A program made the translations under genes and the position numbers. The notes beneath the pieces are model-generated. The model ran no database searches. It was not told where the DNA came from and saw only the letters and a program-made list of their open reading frames with translations. A stretch of 64,000 bases of DNA from positions 1 to 64,000 of the forward strand of contig CAMHST010000001.1 in assembly GCA_946187865.1 (NCBI GenBank), read 5' to 3'. Source of the DNA: an uncultured Bacteroidales bacterium. GTDB taxonomy: Bacteria; Bacteroidota; Bacteroidia; Bacteroidales; UBA932. Shown piece after piece: positions 53,152-63,556 of the stretch (its first letter is position 1; each line of letters opens with the position of its first letter).

Positions 53152-55458
53152 ATGAAAAGAATCTTCCTTCTGACTGCAGCCGCACTGAGCTTCTTCTGCA
53201 GTTGCAGTAACGGTTCCGGGTCGGCTTCGGCCGACGCCAAAATGGACCGCTTTATCGACAATCTGATGGGCAAAATGACGCTGGAACAGAAGATCGGCCA
53301 GCTGAACCTGCATTCCGCCTCCGGCTTCGTGTCGGCGCTCCGCGTCACCGAAGAAGACGAGAACGTGAAACTGCTCCGCGCCGGAAAGCTGGGCGGCATC
53401 TATGGCAGCGGAAACGTGGAGTATCTGCGCGACATCCAGAAAATCGCCATGGAATCCGGCGCCGGCATCCCCCTGATTACCGGCATGGACGTCATCCACG
53501 GCTACCAGACCGTATTCCCGGTTCCTCTGGCCCTTTCCACCTCCTGGAATCCGGAGATGGTGGAAAAGACCGCCCGCATCGCCGCCAAGGAAGCGTCGGC
53601 CAGCGGCATCAACTGGGTGTTCAGCCCCATGGTGGACATCTGCCGCGACGCCCGCTGGGGCCGAATCGTGGAAGGCGGCGGTGAAGACCCTTTCCTGGGC
53701 GGTGAACTGGCCAAGGCCTATGTGTACGGCTACCAGGGCCGCGACGGCGTATATGACAATACGGACGTGATGACCTGCGTCAAACACTACGCCCTTTACG
53801 GCGGAGCAGAGGCCGGCCGCGACTACAACTCCGTATTCCTGAGCCGGCAGGAAGCCCTGAACGGCTACCTGCGCCCGTATCAGCAGGCCGCCTATGCCGG
53901 CGCCGCCAGCTACATGAGTTCCTTCAATGAATTCGAAGGCATTCCCGCCACCATGAACACCTACCTGATGGACGAACTCCTCCGCAAGGCCTGGGGCTTC
54001 GACGGCTTCATCGTGAGCGACGCCACCGCCGTGCTGGAAGAGGTGGCCCATGGCATCGGAGACCTCCAGGAAGTGTCGGCCCGTTCCCTCCAGGCCGGTC
54101 TGGACATGGACATGAACTCCGACGGCTTCGTGGGCACCCTGGAGAAATCCCTTCAGGAAGGCCGCATTTCCAAGGCCGATATAGACCGCGCCTGCCGCCG
54201 CATCCTGGAAGCCAAATACAAGCTGGGCCTGTTCGACGACCCTTACAAATACCTGGATCCGGAGCGTGCCGCCAAGGATGTCTATACGCCCGAACACCGG
54301 GCCTTCGCCCGCGAGGCCGCCCGTGAGTGCCTGGTGCTGCTGAAGAACGACGGCGTACTGCCGCTCAGGAAAGGAACCCGCGTTGCCGTGGTGGGTCCGC
54401 TGGCCCAAAATGGAGAAGCCATGGCTGGCAGCTGGTCCATGTCGTCCCACAATGCCGAGAGCGTGACCCTGTTCCAGGGCATCTCCGAAGTCACCCCCGC
54501 CACCTATGCGGAAGGCAGCTGGCTCTTCAAGGACAAAGACCTGGAAGAGAGCATCCTGTACGGCATGATCAAATACTTCGCCCCCAACTACCCCATCCCT
54601 GAGCTCCACACCGTTCCCCAGCAGAAGCTGGTGGCCGACGCCGTTGCCAAGGCCCGTCAGGCCAACGTAGTAATCGCCTGCGTGGGTGAGGTGCCCAATA
54701 TGAACGGCGAAGGTGCCTCCCGCACGGACATCTCCATGCCGGACGCCCAGCTGGAACTCCTGAAGGCCCTGAAAGCCACCGGAAAGCCCGTCGTGATGGT
54801 GCTCGTGACCGGTCGTCCGCTCACCCTGAACTGGGAAAACGAGAACATGGACGCCATCCTCAACGTGTGGTCCCCGGGCTCTGAAGGCGGTCATGCCGTG
54901 GCAGACGTGCTCTTCGGCGACTACGCCCCTTCCGCCAAGCTCACCACCACCTTCCCGCGTGCCGTGGGTCAGCTGCCGCTCTATTACAACCACAAGAGCA
55001 CCGGCCGTCCGCACCCGGATTACGAGCCTTACCGGAAGTTTACCAGCTGCTATGAAGACGAGCTGAACGGGCCGCTGTATCCCTTCGGTTTCGGCCTGTC
55101 CTACACCACCTTCGCGTACTCCCCTGTTACTCTGAGCGCCGCTGAGATGCCGCTCAGCGGCTCCGTGACCGCCTCCGTGACCGTGACCAACACCGGTTCC
55201 CGCGATGCCGATGAAATTGTGCAGTTATACATCCACGACATCTACGCCACCTCCACCCGTCCGGTGAAGGAACTGAAGGGCTTCAAGAAGGTGCACATCG
55301 CGGCCGGAGCGTCCGTCAAGGTAGATTTCACCCTAACCGCGGAAGAACTCTCCTACTTCAACCACGACTGCGAGTGGGTCTGTGAACCCGGCGACTTTGA
55401 AATCATGGCCGGCCCCGACAGCGAACGCCTGCAGAAGGCCGTCCTCACGGTGAAATAA
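53152..55458 (+). CDS. GH3 beta-glucosidase (BglX-like), lipoprotein
   Basis: LTLEQKIGQLNL-type N-terminus, FSPMVDICRDARWGRIVEGGGEDPFLGG, WGFDGFIVSDATAVLEEVAHG, GFGLSYTTFAYSP. Confidence 0.95.
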   Translation: MKRIFLLTAAALSFFCSCSNGSGSASADAKMDRFIDNLMGKMTLEQKIGQLNLHSASGFVSALRVTEEDENVKLLRAGKLGGIYGSGNVEYLRDIQKIAMESGAGIPLITGMDVIHGYQTVFPVPLALSTSWNPEMVEKTARIAAKEASASGINWVFSPMVDICRDARWGRIVEGGGEDPFLGGELAKAYVYGYQGRDGVYDNTDVMTCVKHYALYGGAEAGRDYNSVFLSRQEALNGYLRPYQQAAYAGAASYMSSFNEFEGIPATMNTYLMDELLRKAWGFDGFIVSDATAVLEEVAHGIGDLQEVSARSLQAGLDMDMNSDGFVGTLEKSLQEGRISKADIDRACRRILEAKYKLGLFDDPYKYLDPERAAKDVYTPEHRAFAREAARECLVLLKNDGVLPLRKGTRVAVVGPLAQNGEAMAGSWSMSSHNAESVTLFQGISEVTPATYAEGSWLFKDKDLEESILYGMIKYFAPNYPIPELHTVPQQKLVADAVAKARQANVVIACVGEVPNMNGEGASRTDISMPDAQLELLKALKATGKPVVMVLVTGRPLTLNWENENMDAILNVWSPGSEGGHAVADVLFGDYAPSAKLTTTFPRAVGQLPLYYNHKSTGRPHPDYEPYRKFTSCYEDELNGPLYPFGFGLSYTTFAYSPVTLSAAEMPLSGSVTASVTVTNTGSRDADEIVQLYIHDIYATSTRPVKELKGFKKVHIAAGASVKVDFTLTAEELSYFNHDCEWVCEPGDFEIMAGPDSERLQKAVLTVK

Positions 55459-55523
55459 GCTTCTTTTAAAGAAATTGATAGGATAAAAACAGTTTCTGAA
55501 ATAAAAGAAAGAGTCTGGGCTGT

Positions 55524-55531
55524 TATCTTTG
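55524..55531 (+). promoter_or_regulatory. -7 box TATCTTTG for the GH2 gene
   Basis: TAnnTTTG 13 nt upstream of the ORF start, after the GH3 gene. Confidence 0.5.
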
Positions 55532-55544
55532 CATTCAGTAAAAT

Positions 55545-58500
55545 GTGCAAATGATGAACAGTTTCAGACCCTTTCTTTTTGTCTTTGCCCTGACGGGCCT
55601 CTCGCTCAGTCTCCGGGCCGAGGAACGGAATTTCAGCAAAGGCTGGGAATTCTCCCGGGATTCCCTTGCAACCGTTAAAACAGTGGACCTCCCCCACGAT
55701 TTCAGCATGGAACCTGCCGTAGAGGCCGAAGGCGTCACTACCATGGGCCCTTTCACCAGTGCCTCCGCCAACGGCCGCGCCATGGGCTACCTGGGCGGCG
55801 GAACCGGCTGGTACCGGAAAACCTTCACCGTCGCCCCGGAAGAGGCAGGGAAACGGTTTTCCCTGCTCTTTGACGGCGCCTACATGGAAACCGACGTCAC
55901 CGTGAACGGGAAACCAGCCGGCAGCCACAAGAACGGATATACGCCTTTTTATTTCGACATCACGGACCTTCTGCTCGCTCCCGGAGAGGCCAACGAAGTC
56001 ATCGTCAAAGTCCGGAATATCGGCCGCAACACCCGCTGGTACAGCGGCTCCGGCCTGTATAGGGAAGTCTCCCTGGTGGTTACAGAGCCTGTGCATGTGG
56101 CCCAGTGGGGCGTCAATGTGACCACACCGTCCGTTTCCAAGGCCGATGCCGAAGTGCTGGTCGCCGTCTCCGCCGTCAATGACACCCGCAAGCGCACGGA
56201 CATCCAGGCCGTCGTTTCCATCCTGGACGCCGCCGGGACCTGTGTCGCCGAGGGAAAGGCGTCCCTCCGCCTCAATGCGGCGGCATCGGCCCAGGGCAAA
56301 GTGAATATGAAAGTGGAGAGGCCCCGCCTCTGGGACACGGAGCATCCCCATCTCTATACCGCCCGCGTAGAGTTGAAAAGCAAGGACGGCACCCTCCTGG
56401 ACAGCTACGAGCAGCGTTTCGGCATTCGCTCCATCGCGTGTGACGCACAGGACGGTCTCCGCATCAACGGTGAGCCTGTCCTTCTCAGGGGCGGCTGCGT
56501 CCATCACGACAACGGCCTGCTGGGAGCCGCCGCTTACCGCACGGCCGAATACCGCCGGGTGCGCCAGCTCAAGGAAAGCGGCTACAATGCCGTCCGCTGC
56601 GCCCACAACCCGCCTTCCCGCTATTTCCTGGAAGCCTGCGACGAACTGGGCCTGCTGGTAATGGACGAGTTCACCGACATGTGGGAACAGCCCAAGAATA
56701 CAGACGACTACTCCCGGTTCTTCGTAGAATGCTGGGAAAGCGACCTTACCGATATGATGCTGCGGGACCGGAACCATCCGTCCATCATCCTTTGGAGCAT
56801 CGGCAATGAAATTCCCAACTGGAGCATCAAGGATGCCTCCCGGATCGGGAAACAGCTCAGCGACAAGGTCCGTCAGCTGGATCCCACCCGCCTGGTCACC
56901 CAGGGCATTACAGGCGCTTACATCCACCTGGAATGGGACAATTCCCAGTACACTTTCCAGCATCTGGACGTGAGCGGTTACAACTACCTCCGCCATCTTT
57001 ACGAAGGCGACCATGCAAAATTCCCCGACCGGGTGATCGTAGGGACCGAATCCTATCCCAACCAGTCCTATGCCTACTGGAAGGACGTGGAGGAGAAGCC
57101 TTATGTCATCGGTGACTTTGTCTGGACGGCCCTGGACCATCTGGGAGAGGCCGGGCTGGGTTCCAGCCGCTATGTACCGGCCGACCAGCCCGAGCGCCAG
57201 ATGCCGCAGTCCCAGACCTCGATGGGTCCCAAGGAGAACCAGAATCCGGCCATGATGTGGTTCGGAGGTGGCGGAAACGCCCCTGCCGGTGCCCCGCGCA
57301 TGCCGCAGGTGCAGTTCCCGGCCACCTACGTGAATTACTGCGGTGACATCGACCTCGTCGGGGATGTGAAGCCGCAGGGACGCTACCGCCGGGTGATGTG
57401 GGATGTTTCTCCGCTGGAGATCCTGGTTCACGAACCCATGCCGGAGAATACCAAAGAGACCATGGGCCTCTGGGGCTGGCAGCGTGAGGAATCTCTCTGG
57501 TACTTCCCCGGCCATGAGGGCGAGAAAGTGCAGGTCCGCGTATTCACCAAGGAGCCGCAGGTGCGCCTGGAAGTGAACGGCAAGGTCGTGGGGATCCAGA
57601 ACACGGACGACAACCTCACAGCCACCTTCGAAGGTGTCGAATACTTGCCTGGCAAGTTGGTCGCCATCTCGCTCCGCGACGGCAAGGAAATGGAGAGCCG
57701 CGTGCTCCGTACCCCCGGAAAACCCGCCGCCGTCCGCATCCTCCGCGAGCGCTACAACGTAGCCGATGACTTGGTCTTCCTGAAACTGGAAGTGATTGAC
57801 AATGAAGGAGTCATCGTTCCGGACACCTTTAAGCTGAACATCAATGTGCAGGGAGCGGAGTTTGTCGCTTCCGGCAACGGCTCGATCAGCGGGATGGAGA
57901 GTTTCGGCTCCCATACTCCCCTTACTCACCTCGGCGGTGCCATGGTGATTGTGCGTCCGGACAGTCCGGAGGCCATCGTGGATGTGACGGCCGCCTGCGA
58001 AGGACTTGAGACAGGCCGTGCCATCTTCGACGGCAAAGGCCAGGACATCCTGAAAAAAGACATCGGCGTTGGGCTTTGCTCGGTCATCGGCATCGGGGCC
58101 GATTTCGAGGATTCCGTCCGCCGGGTGGCGCAGACAGGCGCCACCTATGTAGAGATGAACAACTTCATGGGCGGCCGCATGTTCGGGCTCACACCTCAGG
58201 AAACCAGGGCCATCATGGACAAATACGGCCTTCGCGTGGTTTCAGACGTCACCATGGCCAGCGCCATCGAAGATACCCCTGAATATCTGGCCCGCTGGGA
58301 GGAGACCTTCAAGGAAGACGCCGTCCTGGGCGTGAAGTACGTAGCCATGACCGCCAACATGTTCTGGGGCAACGAGGAGCACGCCCTCACCTGCTGTCAG
58401 GTACTGGATAAGATCGGCGCCATCGCCAAGAAATACGGCATCCAGTTCCTCTATCACCTGCACAACATCGAGTTCAACCCGCTGGTGGATTCCGACAAGC

Positions 58501-59042
58501 AGATTGTGGATTTCATGATAGAGCATACCGACCCCGACCTGGTGAAATTCGAGGACGACGTGTTCTGGGTGCAGATCGGCGGCCGGGATGCGGCGCAGTT
58601 CCTGCGCGACCATGCCGACAGGATTCCCATGCTGCATGTGAAGGACTTCTATTTTATCGGCCAGGGAGATTTCATGGACTATAAGGCCGTACTGGGCCAG
58701 TTCTATGCGAACGGAGGCCACGACTGGGTGCTGGAGATGGAAGACCCGATGACCCGCGAGGCCATGTTCCAGAAGGCCGAAGGACACAACCGCATGAGCC
58801 AGACCCGCGAAATGCCCCGCATGAACTTCGGCCCGGGCGGACCCGGCGGACAGCGTCCCCAGCCCTCCGAGGAGGAACTGGCGGCCCGCCGCGAGCAGCA
58901 GAACCGCTCCCGCCTCAAAGCCCTCAGGGACATCGAGACCAACATGCGCACCCTGGAAGGCTTCCCCTTCATTCCTTACATCCCGCTGACCACCCTTTCT
59001 CCATCGACAACCGTTTCAGCAAACTCGCACAGTAGGCCGTAA
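55545..59042 (+). CDS. GH2 beta-galactosidase-like enzyme fused to a C-terminal sugar isomerase/epimerase-like TIM barrel; likely frameshifted 3' end
   Basis: GH2: WYRKTFTVAPEEAGKRFSLLFDGAYMETDVTVNG, RGGCVHHDNGLLGAAAYRTAEYRRVRQLKESGYNAVRCAHNPPS, ILWSIGNEIPNW, IVGTESYPNQ; C-terminus: DIGVGLCSVIGIGADFEDSVRRVAQTGATYVEMNNF…GLTPQETRAIMDKYGLRVVS…YHLHNIEF. Confidence 0.88.
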   Translation: MQMMNSFRPFLFVFALTGLSLSLRAEERNFSKGWEFSRDSLATVKTVDLPHDFSMEPAVEAEGVTTMGPFTSASANGRAMGYLGGGTGWYRKTFTVAPEEAGKRFSLLFDGAYMETDVTVNGKPAGSHKNGYTPFYFDITDLLLAPGEANEVIVKVRNIGRNTRWYSGSGLYREVSLVVTEPVHVAQWGVNVTTPSVSKADAEVLVAVSAVNDTRKRTDIQAVVSILDAAGTCVAEGKASLRLNAAASAQGKVNMKVERPRLWDTEHPHLYTARVELKSKDGTLLDSYEQRFGIRSIACDAQDGLRINGEPVLLRGGCVHHDNGLLGAAAYRTAEYRRVRQLKESGYNAVRCAHNPPSRYFLEACDELGLLVMDEFTDMWEQPKNTDDYSRFFVECWESDLTDMMLRDRNHPSIILWSIGNEIPNWSIKDASRIGKQLSDKVRQLDPTRLVTQGITGAYIHLEWDNSQYTFQHLDVSGYNYLRHLYEGDHAKFPDRVIVGTESYPNQSYAYWKDVEEKPYVIGDFVWTALDHLGEAGLGSSRYVPADQPERQMPQSQTSMGPKENQNPAMMWFGGGGNAPAGAPRMPQVQFPATYVNYCGDIDLVGDVKPQGRYRRVMWDVSPLEILVHEPMPENTKETMGLWGWQREESLWYFPGHEGEKVQVRVFTKEPQVRLEVNGKVVGIQNTDDNLTATFEGVEYLPGKLVAISLRDGKEMESRVLRTPGKPAAVRILRERYNVADDLVFLKLEVIDNEGVIVPDTFKLNINVQGAEFVASGNGSISGMESFGSHTPLTHLGGAMVIVRPDSPEAIVDVTAACEGLETGRAIFDGKGQDILKKDIGVGLCSVIGIGADFEDSVRRVAQTGATYVEMNNFMGGRMFGLTPQETRAIMDKYGLRVVSDVTMASAIEDTPEYLARWEETFKEDAVLGVKYVAMTANMFWGNEEHALTCCQVLDKIGAIAKKYGIQFLYHLHNIEFNPLVDSDKQIVDFMIEHTDPDLVKFEDDVFWVQIGGRDAAQFLRDHADRIPMLHVKDFYFIGQGDFMDYKAVLGQFYANGGHDWVLEMEDPMTREAMFQKAEGHNRMSQTREMPRMNFGPGGPGGQRPQPSEEELAARREQQNRSRLKALRDIETNMRTLEGFPFIPYIPLTTLSPSTTVSANSHSRP

Positions 59043-59073
59043 AATGGAACATCATACAAATCAAGCATTTAAC

Positions 59074-59110
59074 AAAAAGTGTCTAGTTGAAATCGACTAG
59101 ACACTTTTTT
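59074..59110. terminator. Bidirectional-type terminator, perfect 14-bp stem (AAAAAGTGTCTAGT / ACTAGACACTTTTT)
   Basis: Inverted repeat with 8-nt loop and flanking A/T tracts between convergent genes. Confidence 0.88.
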
Positions 59111-59150
59111 ATAACAATATGTTTATCAATTAGTTCCACTCAACGCTATT

Positions 59151-61541
59151 TCAGAGCACGATCTCCAATACCTGCTTTCCCTCTTTGTAGGGGATGAACG
59201 CCTGGGGGGCCTTGCCTTCCTGGCGTATGGTTATGTCGTATTCCGCATTCCGGAAACGGCGGTGGACGCGGTAGGTTCCTAGCGGAATGCAGGGGCGGAT
59301 GAGCAGGCCATCAAACTGCGGCTGGATGCCCAGCAGCGCCTCGCTCACGGCCTTCCAGGCCCAGGCGGCCGTACCGGTGAGCCAGCTGTTCTTGCCTTCG
59401 CCGGGGCGGAAAGCATCTTTTCCGGACACCATCTGGCAGAACACATACGGCTCCACTTTCCGTAGCTGCTGGTCTTCCGCAAAGGCGGGAGCAATCTTGC
59501 GGTAATGGCGCCAGGCATCGTCGGCCCGCCCGGCCATGGCCTCCGCGATGATGATCCAGGGATTGTTGTGGCAGAACACACCGGCGTTCTCCTTGTAGCC
59601 CTGCGGGTAGGAGCTGATCTCTCCGTAGTCCTTGATATAGGCCGAATAGGCCGGGTTGTTCAGGACCAGCCCCTGCTCACATTCCAGGTACTTCACAGCG
59701 GCGTCCAGGGCCTTGTCGCACAGGCCTTCCTCCGCCCCGATCCGAGCCATGGCGCACCAGCCCTGGCTCTCGATGAACACCTTTCCCTCCGCATTTTCCT
59801 TCGACCCGATCTTATTCCCATAGTAATCGTAGGCTCGCAGGAACCACTCCCCGTCCCAACCATATTCCTTCACGGCTTTCTCCATGTCGGCCACGGCCGC
59901 TCGGACCTGGACCACATACGGAGCGGGGGCTTTCACGCGGGGATGCTCCAGCAGCTCCGCGAAGTCCTTGCCCTGAGCTACAAACAAGCCGGCGATCATC
60001 AGGGATTCCGCCTTGGAGCCCTCCGTCTTGTTCTCCGTGGTCTGGAAAGACTCGTCGGGGTTGTCGGAGAAGCAGTTCAGGTTCAGGCAGTCGTTCCAGT
60101 CGGCCCGGCCGATGAGCGGGAGGCCGTGCGGGCCGAGGTTGTCCGTCACGTGCCGGAAGCTGATTTTCAGGTGTTCCAGCAGGGAGACCTCGGTTCCGGG
60201 CTGATTGTCGAAGGGCACCGGCTCCTGCAGGATGCCGAAATCCCCCGTCTCGCGGATATAGGCGACGGTGCCGAAGATGAGCCACAGCGGGTCGTCATTG
60301 AAACCGCCGCCGATGTCGTTGTTCCCGCGCTTGGTGAGGGGCTGGTACTGGTGGTAGCAGCCGCCGTCCGGGAACTGCGTGGAGGCGATGTCGATGATGC
60401 GCTGCCGGGCGCGGTCCGGGATGAGGTGGACGATGCCCGCGAGGTCCTGGTTGGAGTCGCGGAAGCCCATGCCCCGGCCGATGCCGCTCTCGAAATAGCT
60501 GGCGCTCCGGCTGAAGAAGAAGGTGATCATGCACTGGTACTGGTTCCAGATGTTCACGGTGCGGTCCAGCTCCGGGACCTCGGAGGTCACGGAGAAACGG
60601 CCGAGCAGGTTATCCCAGAAGGCCTTGAGCGCGTTAAAAGCCCGCTCTACCTTTTCACTGCTGTCAAACGCCTCCATCATGGCCAGGGCCGGCGCCTTAT
60701 TGATGACCCCGGGCGCCGAAAACTTCTCCCCGTCCGGATTTTCCACATAGCCCAGCACGAAGATGATTTCCTCCGTCTGCCCCGGTTCCAGATCCAGGCA
60801 GAAACGGTGAGAGGCCACCGGGCTCCAGCCATGGGCCACGGAATTGCCGGAAGTGCCGGCGAGCACCTGCTGCGGGGCGTCGAAACCGTTATACAGGCCG
60901 ATGAACGTTTCCCGGTCCGTGTCGAAACCGTCGAAGGACCGGTTGGCCCCGAAGAACGCGTAATGGTTGCGGCGTTCCCGGTATTCCGTCTTGTGATAGA
61001 GGACATTCCCTTCCACCTCCACTTCCCCGGTAGAGAGGTTGCGCTGGAAGTTCTCCATGTCGGTGGAGGCGTTCCACAGGCACCATTCCACAAAGGAATA
61101 CAGTTGGACCTGCTTCCGCTGATTTCCCGTATTGGTCAGCCGCACCCGGTGCAGCTCGCACCGGTGGCCGATGGGGACGAAAAACAGCACCTCCGAGCGA
61201 AGGCCGCCTTTCTCCCCCGTGATCCGGGTGTATCCCATTCCGTGTCGGCACTCATAGAAGTCCAGCGGCGTCTTGCAGGGCTTCCAGCCGGGATTCCACA
61301 CGGTGTCACCGTCTTTGATGTAGTAATACCTGCCCCCGTCGTCCATGGGCACTCCGTTGTAGCGGTAGCGGAGGATACGCCGGAATTTGGCGTCCCGGCA
61401 GAAGCAGTAGCCGCCTGCCGTGTTGGAAATGAGCGAGAAAAAGTCTTCCGTGCCCAGGTAGTTGATCCAGGGCCAGGGGGTGTCCGGGCGGGTAATCACA
61501 TACTCCCGGGCCGGGTCGTCGAAATGTCCGTATCGTTTCAT
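59151..61541 (-). CDS. GH94-like glycoside phosphorylase (cellobiose/chitobiose phosphorylase type), no signal peptide
   Basis: [118 protein letters not shown]. Confidence 0.93.
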   Translation of the reverse strand: MKRYGHFDDPAREYVITRPDTPWPWINYLGTEDFFSLISNTAGGYCFCRDAKFRRILRYRYNGVPMDDGGRYYYIKDGDTVWNPGWKPCKTPLDFYECRHGMGYTRITGEKGGLRSEVLFFVPIGHRCELHRVRLTNTGNQRKQVQLYSFVEWCLWNASTDMENFQRNLSTGEVEVEGNVLYHKTEYRERRNHYAFFGANRSFDGFDTDRETFIGLYNGFDAPQQVLAGTSGNSVAHGWSPVASHRFCLDLEPGQTEEIIFVLGYVENPDGEKFSAPGVINKAPALAMMEAFDSSEKVERAFNALKAFWDNLLGRFSVTSEVPELDRTVNIWNQYQCMITFFFSRSASYFESGIGRGMGFRDSNQDLAGIVHLIPDRARQRIIDIASTQFPDGGCYHQYQPLTKRGNNDIGGGFNDDPLWLIFGTVAYIRETGDFGILQEPVPFDNQPGTEVSLLEHLKISFRHVTDNLGPHGLPLIGRADWNDCLNLNCFSDNPDESFQTTENKTEGSKAESLMIAGLFVAQGKDFAELLEHPRVKAPAPYVVQVRAAVADMEKAVKEYGWDGEWFLRAYDYYGNKIGSKENAEGKVFIESQGWCAMARIGAEEGLCDKALDAAVKYLECEQGLVLNNPAYSAYIKDYGEISSYPQGYKENAGVFCHNNPWIIIAEAMAGRADDAWRHYRKIAPAFAEDQQLRKVEPYVFCQMVSGKDAFRPGEGKNSWLTGTAAWAWKAVSEALLGIQPQFDGLLIRPCIPLGTYRVHRRFRNAEYDITIRQEGKAPQAFIPYKEGKQVLEIVL

Positions 61542-61570
61542 GGATGATGGAAATGATTGCTGGTAAAGGA

Positions 61571-62581
61571 TTACAGTCTGAGCCCCAGGATAACATGCCC
61601 CTCCGTGCGGGCGTTGGAGAACTCCAGCCGGTCCTGGGCGCCGTAGGTGGCCCCCCGCACCGACAGGTTAACCCCGTAGAACCATCGGCCTGTCCAATGG
61701 AGGGCGGCGGCCTGGAACACGCCCACCCAGTCCGGGAAGGTTTTCTGCATCCGGTAATCCCCCGCCGACGTGTATAACTTGTTATAGCTGAGCAGGGACA
61801 GGTTGGCCATGGCCGACACATGGAACAGCCAGTGGTGCGGCGTGACAAAATTGTGCGCATAGCCGGCGCCCACCGCCAGGATATTGGTAATCAGGGACAT
61901 CTCCTCTGTCCCCTGGTAGCTCAGGCCCGCGAAGCGCGTGACGCCGTTTCGCAGGGATAGGCTCAAGACCGGACTGCCGGCACTCCTTTTCTGGGTCTGC
62001 ATCATGCTGAAGGCGGCAGGGAAGGAGAATTTGTCCCCGTTGAAAACATAATAGGCGTCGAAGTCTCCGGAGATGTCGGCGTTGACGGCGCCCAGGGGGA
62101 TCTCCGTCACCGTGGAGTCCGGGTAGGAGATGATGCTTCCCCGGTAGGAATTGGACACCCGGAAAGTGGCCGACATGCTGAATTTATTGCCGAAAAAGGA
62201 AATGGAATAGGCCTGGTCGCTGTTTTTCAGGCTGGGGATGAACCAGCCCGGGTTGACGCTCACCCCCAGCTCCAGCCACCGCCAGGCCACGGAAAACCCC
62301 TGCGAGAGCGTGGGGGTGGAATTCAGGACCGTGGCATAGCCTTCCTCCTGCTCCTGGTGACGGATGCCCAGGGTGTTCCAGGAATAGTTGGACGATGTCT
62401 TGAAGGTCCAGCGCTCTTCGGGGATATCGATATACGCGGTATCCACCCGGGCCTTGTGCTGACTGCGGTACATGCGTGCGTCTATCCGCTGGAACATATT
62501 CAGGCTGTCAGCTACCTCCTGCGCCGTCAGGGACAGGGCAGGAAGCAGGAACAAAAAAAGAAGGAGTATCTTTTTCATCAT
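61571..62581 (-). CDS. DUF4421-like outer membrane protein
   Basis: Signal peptide; [25 protein letters not shown]; beta-rich barrel-like sequence. Confidence 0.6.
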   Translation of the reverse strand: MMKKILLLFLFLLPALSLTAQEVADSLNMFQRIDARMYRSQHKARVDTAYIDIPEERWTFKTSSNYSWNTLGIRHQEQEEGYATVLNSTPTLSQGFSVAWRWLELGVSVNPGWFIPSLKNSDQAYSISFFGNKFSMSATFRVSNSYRGSIISYPDSTVTEIPLGAVNADISGDFDAYYVFNGDKFSFPAAFSMMQTQKRSAGSPVLSLSLRNGVTRFAGLSYQGTEEMSLITNILAVGAGYAHNFVTPHHWLFHVSAMANLSLLSYNKLYTSAGDYRMQKTFPDWVGVFQAAALHWTGRWFYGVNLSVRGATYGAQDRLEFSNARTEGHVILGLRL

Positions 62582-62617
62582 CCAAAGATACTCCTTTTTC
62601 CACAGAATGGCAACAGC

Positions 62618-63550
62618 TTAGATCTCTTTTACGGAAGAGCCGCGGGAGGCGTTGATAATCCTGGTTCCCAGCTTGCCCGCCGCCTTGTACCGGCAGGTCG
62701 AGGCGCCGGAGGCCTCCACTTTCAGGCTCTCCTGTGCCGCCACCCGGCACTTGGAGGCGCCGCTCAGTTCAATCTCCACCTCGCGGGCCGGAGCTTCCTC
62801 GGCGTCCAGGGAAGAGGCGCCGCTCCCTTCGTATTCCAGCTTGTCCGCCTGTACTTCCAGGCTTGCGCCGGCCGATCCGGAACATTCCATCTCAACCGAC
62901 CGGCATTCCGCGCCCCGGAGAGTGGCTTTGGCCGATCCCGAGAGAACCACCTTCCATGTATCGGCCTGGAGGTCGAAGCCGCCCTTGGCCGCTCCGGACA
63001 TGCGCAGGTCTACCTGCGGAATCTGACCGGTGAACGAAGGCAGTTTGGCCGCCCCGCTGGCTGCCAGCCGCGCTTTGGGGGCCGATACGGCCATGCCGTC
63101 CACGACGGCGGCGCCGGAGACATCCAGCCGGAATGTATCTCCCGCAGGCTCGAAGGAACCCTGCGCATTGAGCCGGGCCGCGCCGCTGACCGTGAGTTTG
63201 TTCAGGCGCGGCATGTGCACCTTGGCCGTGAGCACCTTGTTCTCCTTGTAATTACGGCTGCGCTGGACAGACTGCGGCACGTTTTTGAGGTTCAGTTTGA
63301 GCTGGCTGCCGGCAAGCTGCACATCCAGATACGGCTCCAGGAAATCGCTGTATTCGATGCTCACCTTCCACTGGTTGTCCTGTACCAGTTCCACCTGGAA
63401 GGAATGCCCTACTGCAAGCTCCTGGAAATTCTTGAAATCGAAGGTTTTAGATATTACCTTCGGCGTGGCGTCCGCCGGGTTTTCCACGGCATGCAAGCCC
63501 GTGACAGACAGGGCGAGAAGGGCGGTAATAAGGGTAAGGATTCTTTTCAT
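62618..63550 (-). CDS. Head-GIN-domain (DUF2807) protein
   Basis: FQELAVGHSFQVELVQDNQWKVSIEYSDFLEPYLDVQLAGSQLKL and repeated 'LxxSGAAxL' beta-helical pattern. Confidence 0.88.
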   Translation of the reverse strand: MKRILTLITALLALSVTGLHAVENPADATPKVISKTFDFKNFQELAVGHSFQVELVQDNQWKVSIEYSDFLEPYLDVQLAGSQLKLNLKNVPQSVQRSRNYKENKVLTAKVHMPRLNKLTVSGAARLNAQGSFEPAGDTFRLDVSGAAVVDGMAVSAPKARLAASGAAKLPSFTGQIPQVDLRMSGAAKGGFDLQADTWKVVLSGSAKATLRGAECRSVEMECSGSAGASLEVQADKLEYEGSGASSLDAEEAPAREVEIELSGASKCRVAAQESLKVEASGASTCRYKAAGKLGTRIINASRGSSVKEI

Positions 63551-63556
63551 ATCGTT

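Noticed and set aside
55353-57929. 858-aa minus-strand ORF over the GH2 gene
   Set aside because: Antisense shadow of a strong GH2 coding sequence.
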